From the NCBI GenBank assembly GCA_021779435.1, contig JAJYAR010000026.1, positions 1 to 13,893 of the forward strand: a DNA stretch of 13,893 nucleotides, written 5' to 3'. This DNA is from a bacterium. Lineage in GTDB: Bacteria > Verrucomicrobiota > Verrucomicrobiae > JAJYAR01. The position numbers and the translations under genes are program-made. Positions 13,819 to 13,893 of this stretch are shown one piece after another (position 1 is the stretch's first letter; each line of letters begins with the position of its first letter). Under the pieces are notes generated by a model. That model was not told the DNA's origin, searched no databases, and saw only the letters and a program-made list of their open reading frames with translations.

Positions 13819-13893
13819 ATGACCGGACGGCCGATGCGGATCGCCTATGCTGGCACCCCCGCATTCGCCGCGACCGGGCTTGCGGCGCTGCTC
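13819..13893 (+). CDS. fmt: Methionyl-tRNA formyltransferase, N-terminal start only (partial)
   Basis: The first 25 codons reach the window end. The translation MTGRPMRIAYAGTPAFAATG contains the Fmt opening pattern (RI-x-x-AGTP-x-FA) of its Rossmann-like formyltransferase domain. Fmt formylates the methionine on initiator tRNA using 10-formyl-tetrahydrofolate, the step that deformylase later reverses. The ATG at 13819 is 2 bp after the def stop; an in-frame ATG at 13834 (MRIAYAGTP) is an alternative start. The rest of the gene is outside the window. Confidence 0.88.
   Translation, partial: MTGRPMRIAYAGTPAFAATGLAALL

Overview
The window looks like chromosomal DNA of a high-GC betaproteobacterium, most likely of the order Burkholderiales. 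The reasons are the strongly GC-ending codon use, the divergent arrangement of def-fmt against lysM-dprA-topB (a layout I associate with this group), an EAL/HDOD-type regulator and a large topoisomerase III with two C-terminal zinc motifs. No tRNA, rRNA, CRISPR array, insertion sequence or prophage gene is visible. The assignment rests on recognition only; no search was run.

Layout. Bases 2-115 are the last codons of a histidine kinase on the plus strand. Convergent with it is a minus-strand three-gene signalling operon (3014 down to 174): an OmpR/PhoB-type response regulator, a membrane histidine kinase overlapping it by 11 bp, and a LuxR/NarL-type regulator 17 bp further on whose receiver has lost its acidic pair and conserved lysine. 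Divergent from the operon is a DsbD/ScsB-like membrane thiol reductant carrier (3124-5343). Its signal-peptide codons contain an AT-rich patch resembling a PmrA/QseB box. A small two-helix membrane protein follows at 5443-5667, preceded by a perfect GGGGACGTCCCC palindrome.

Middle. A minus-strand SET-domain lysine methyltransferase (5731-6345) carries a histone-H1-like Lys/Ala N-terminal tail. Divergent from it is an HDOD protein with an eroded EAL-like N-terminal half, starting at TTG (6487-7734).

Right. Minus-strand housekeeping genes are lysM-domain (11584-12912), dprA without the usual N-terminal SAM-like domain (10623-11561), and topB (7823-10441). The dprA-topB gap holds about seven degenerate 13-bp tandem repeats. 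A 367-bp divergent region rich in dyads separates lysM from def (13280-13816) and the beginning of fmt (13819 to the window end).

How the genes fit together: the left third is a sensing module next to an envelope redox protein, so an envelope or metal/redox stress link is plausible but unproven. The right third is translation-initiation processing (def, fmt) and DNA handling (dprA, topB). The least ordinary elements are the SET protein with its H1/H3-like tail (TopB carries a similar tail), the degenerate receiver in a regulator-kinase-regulator operon, and a recurrent 13-bp period in short tandem duplications at three non-coding or gene-end positions.
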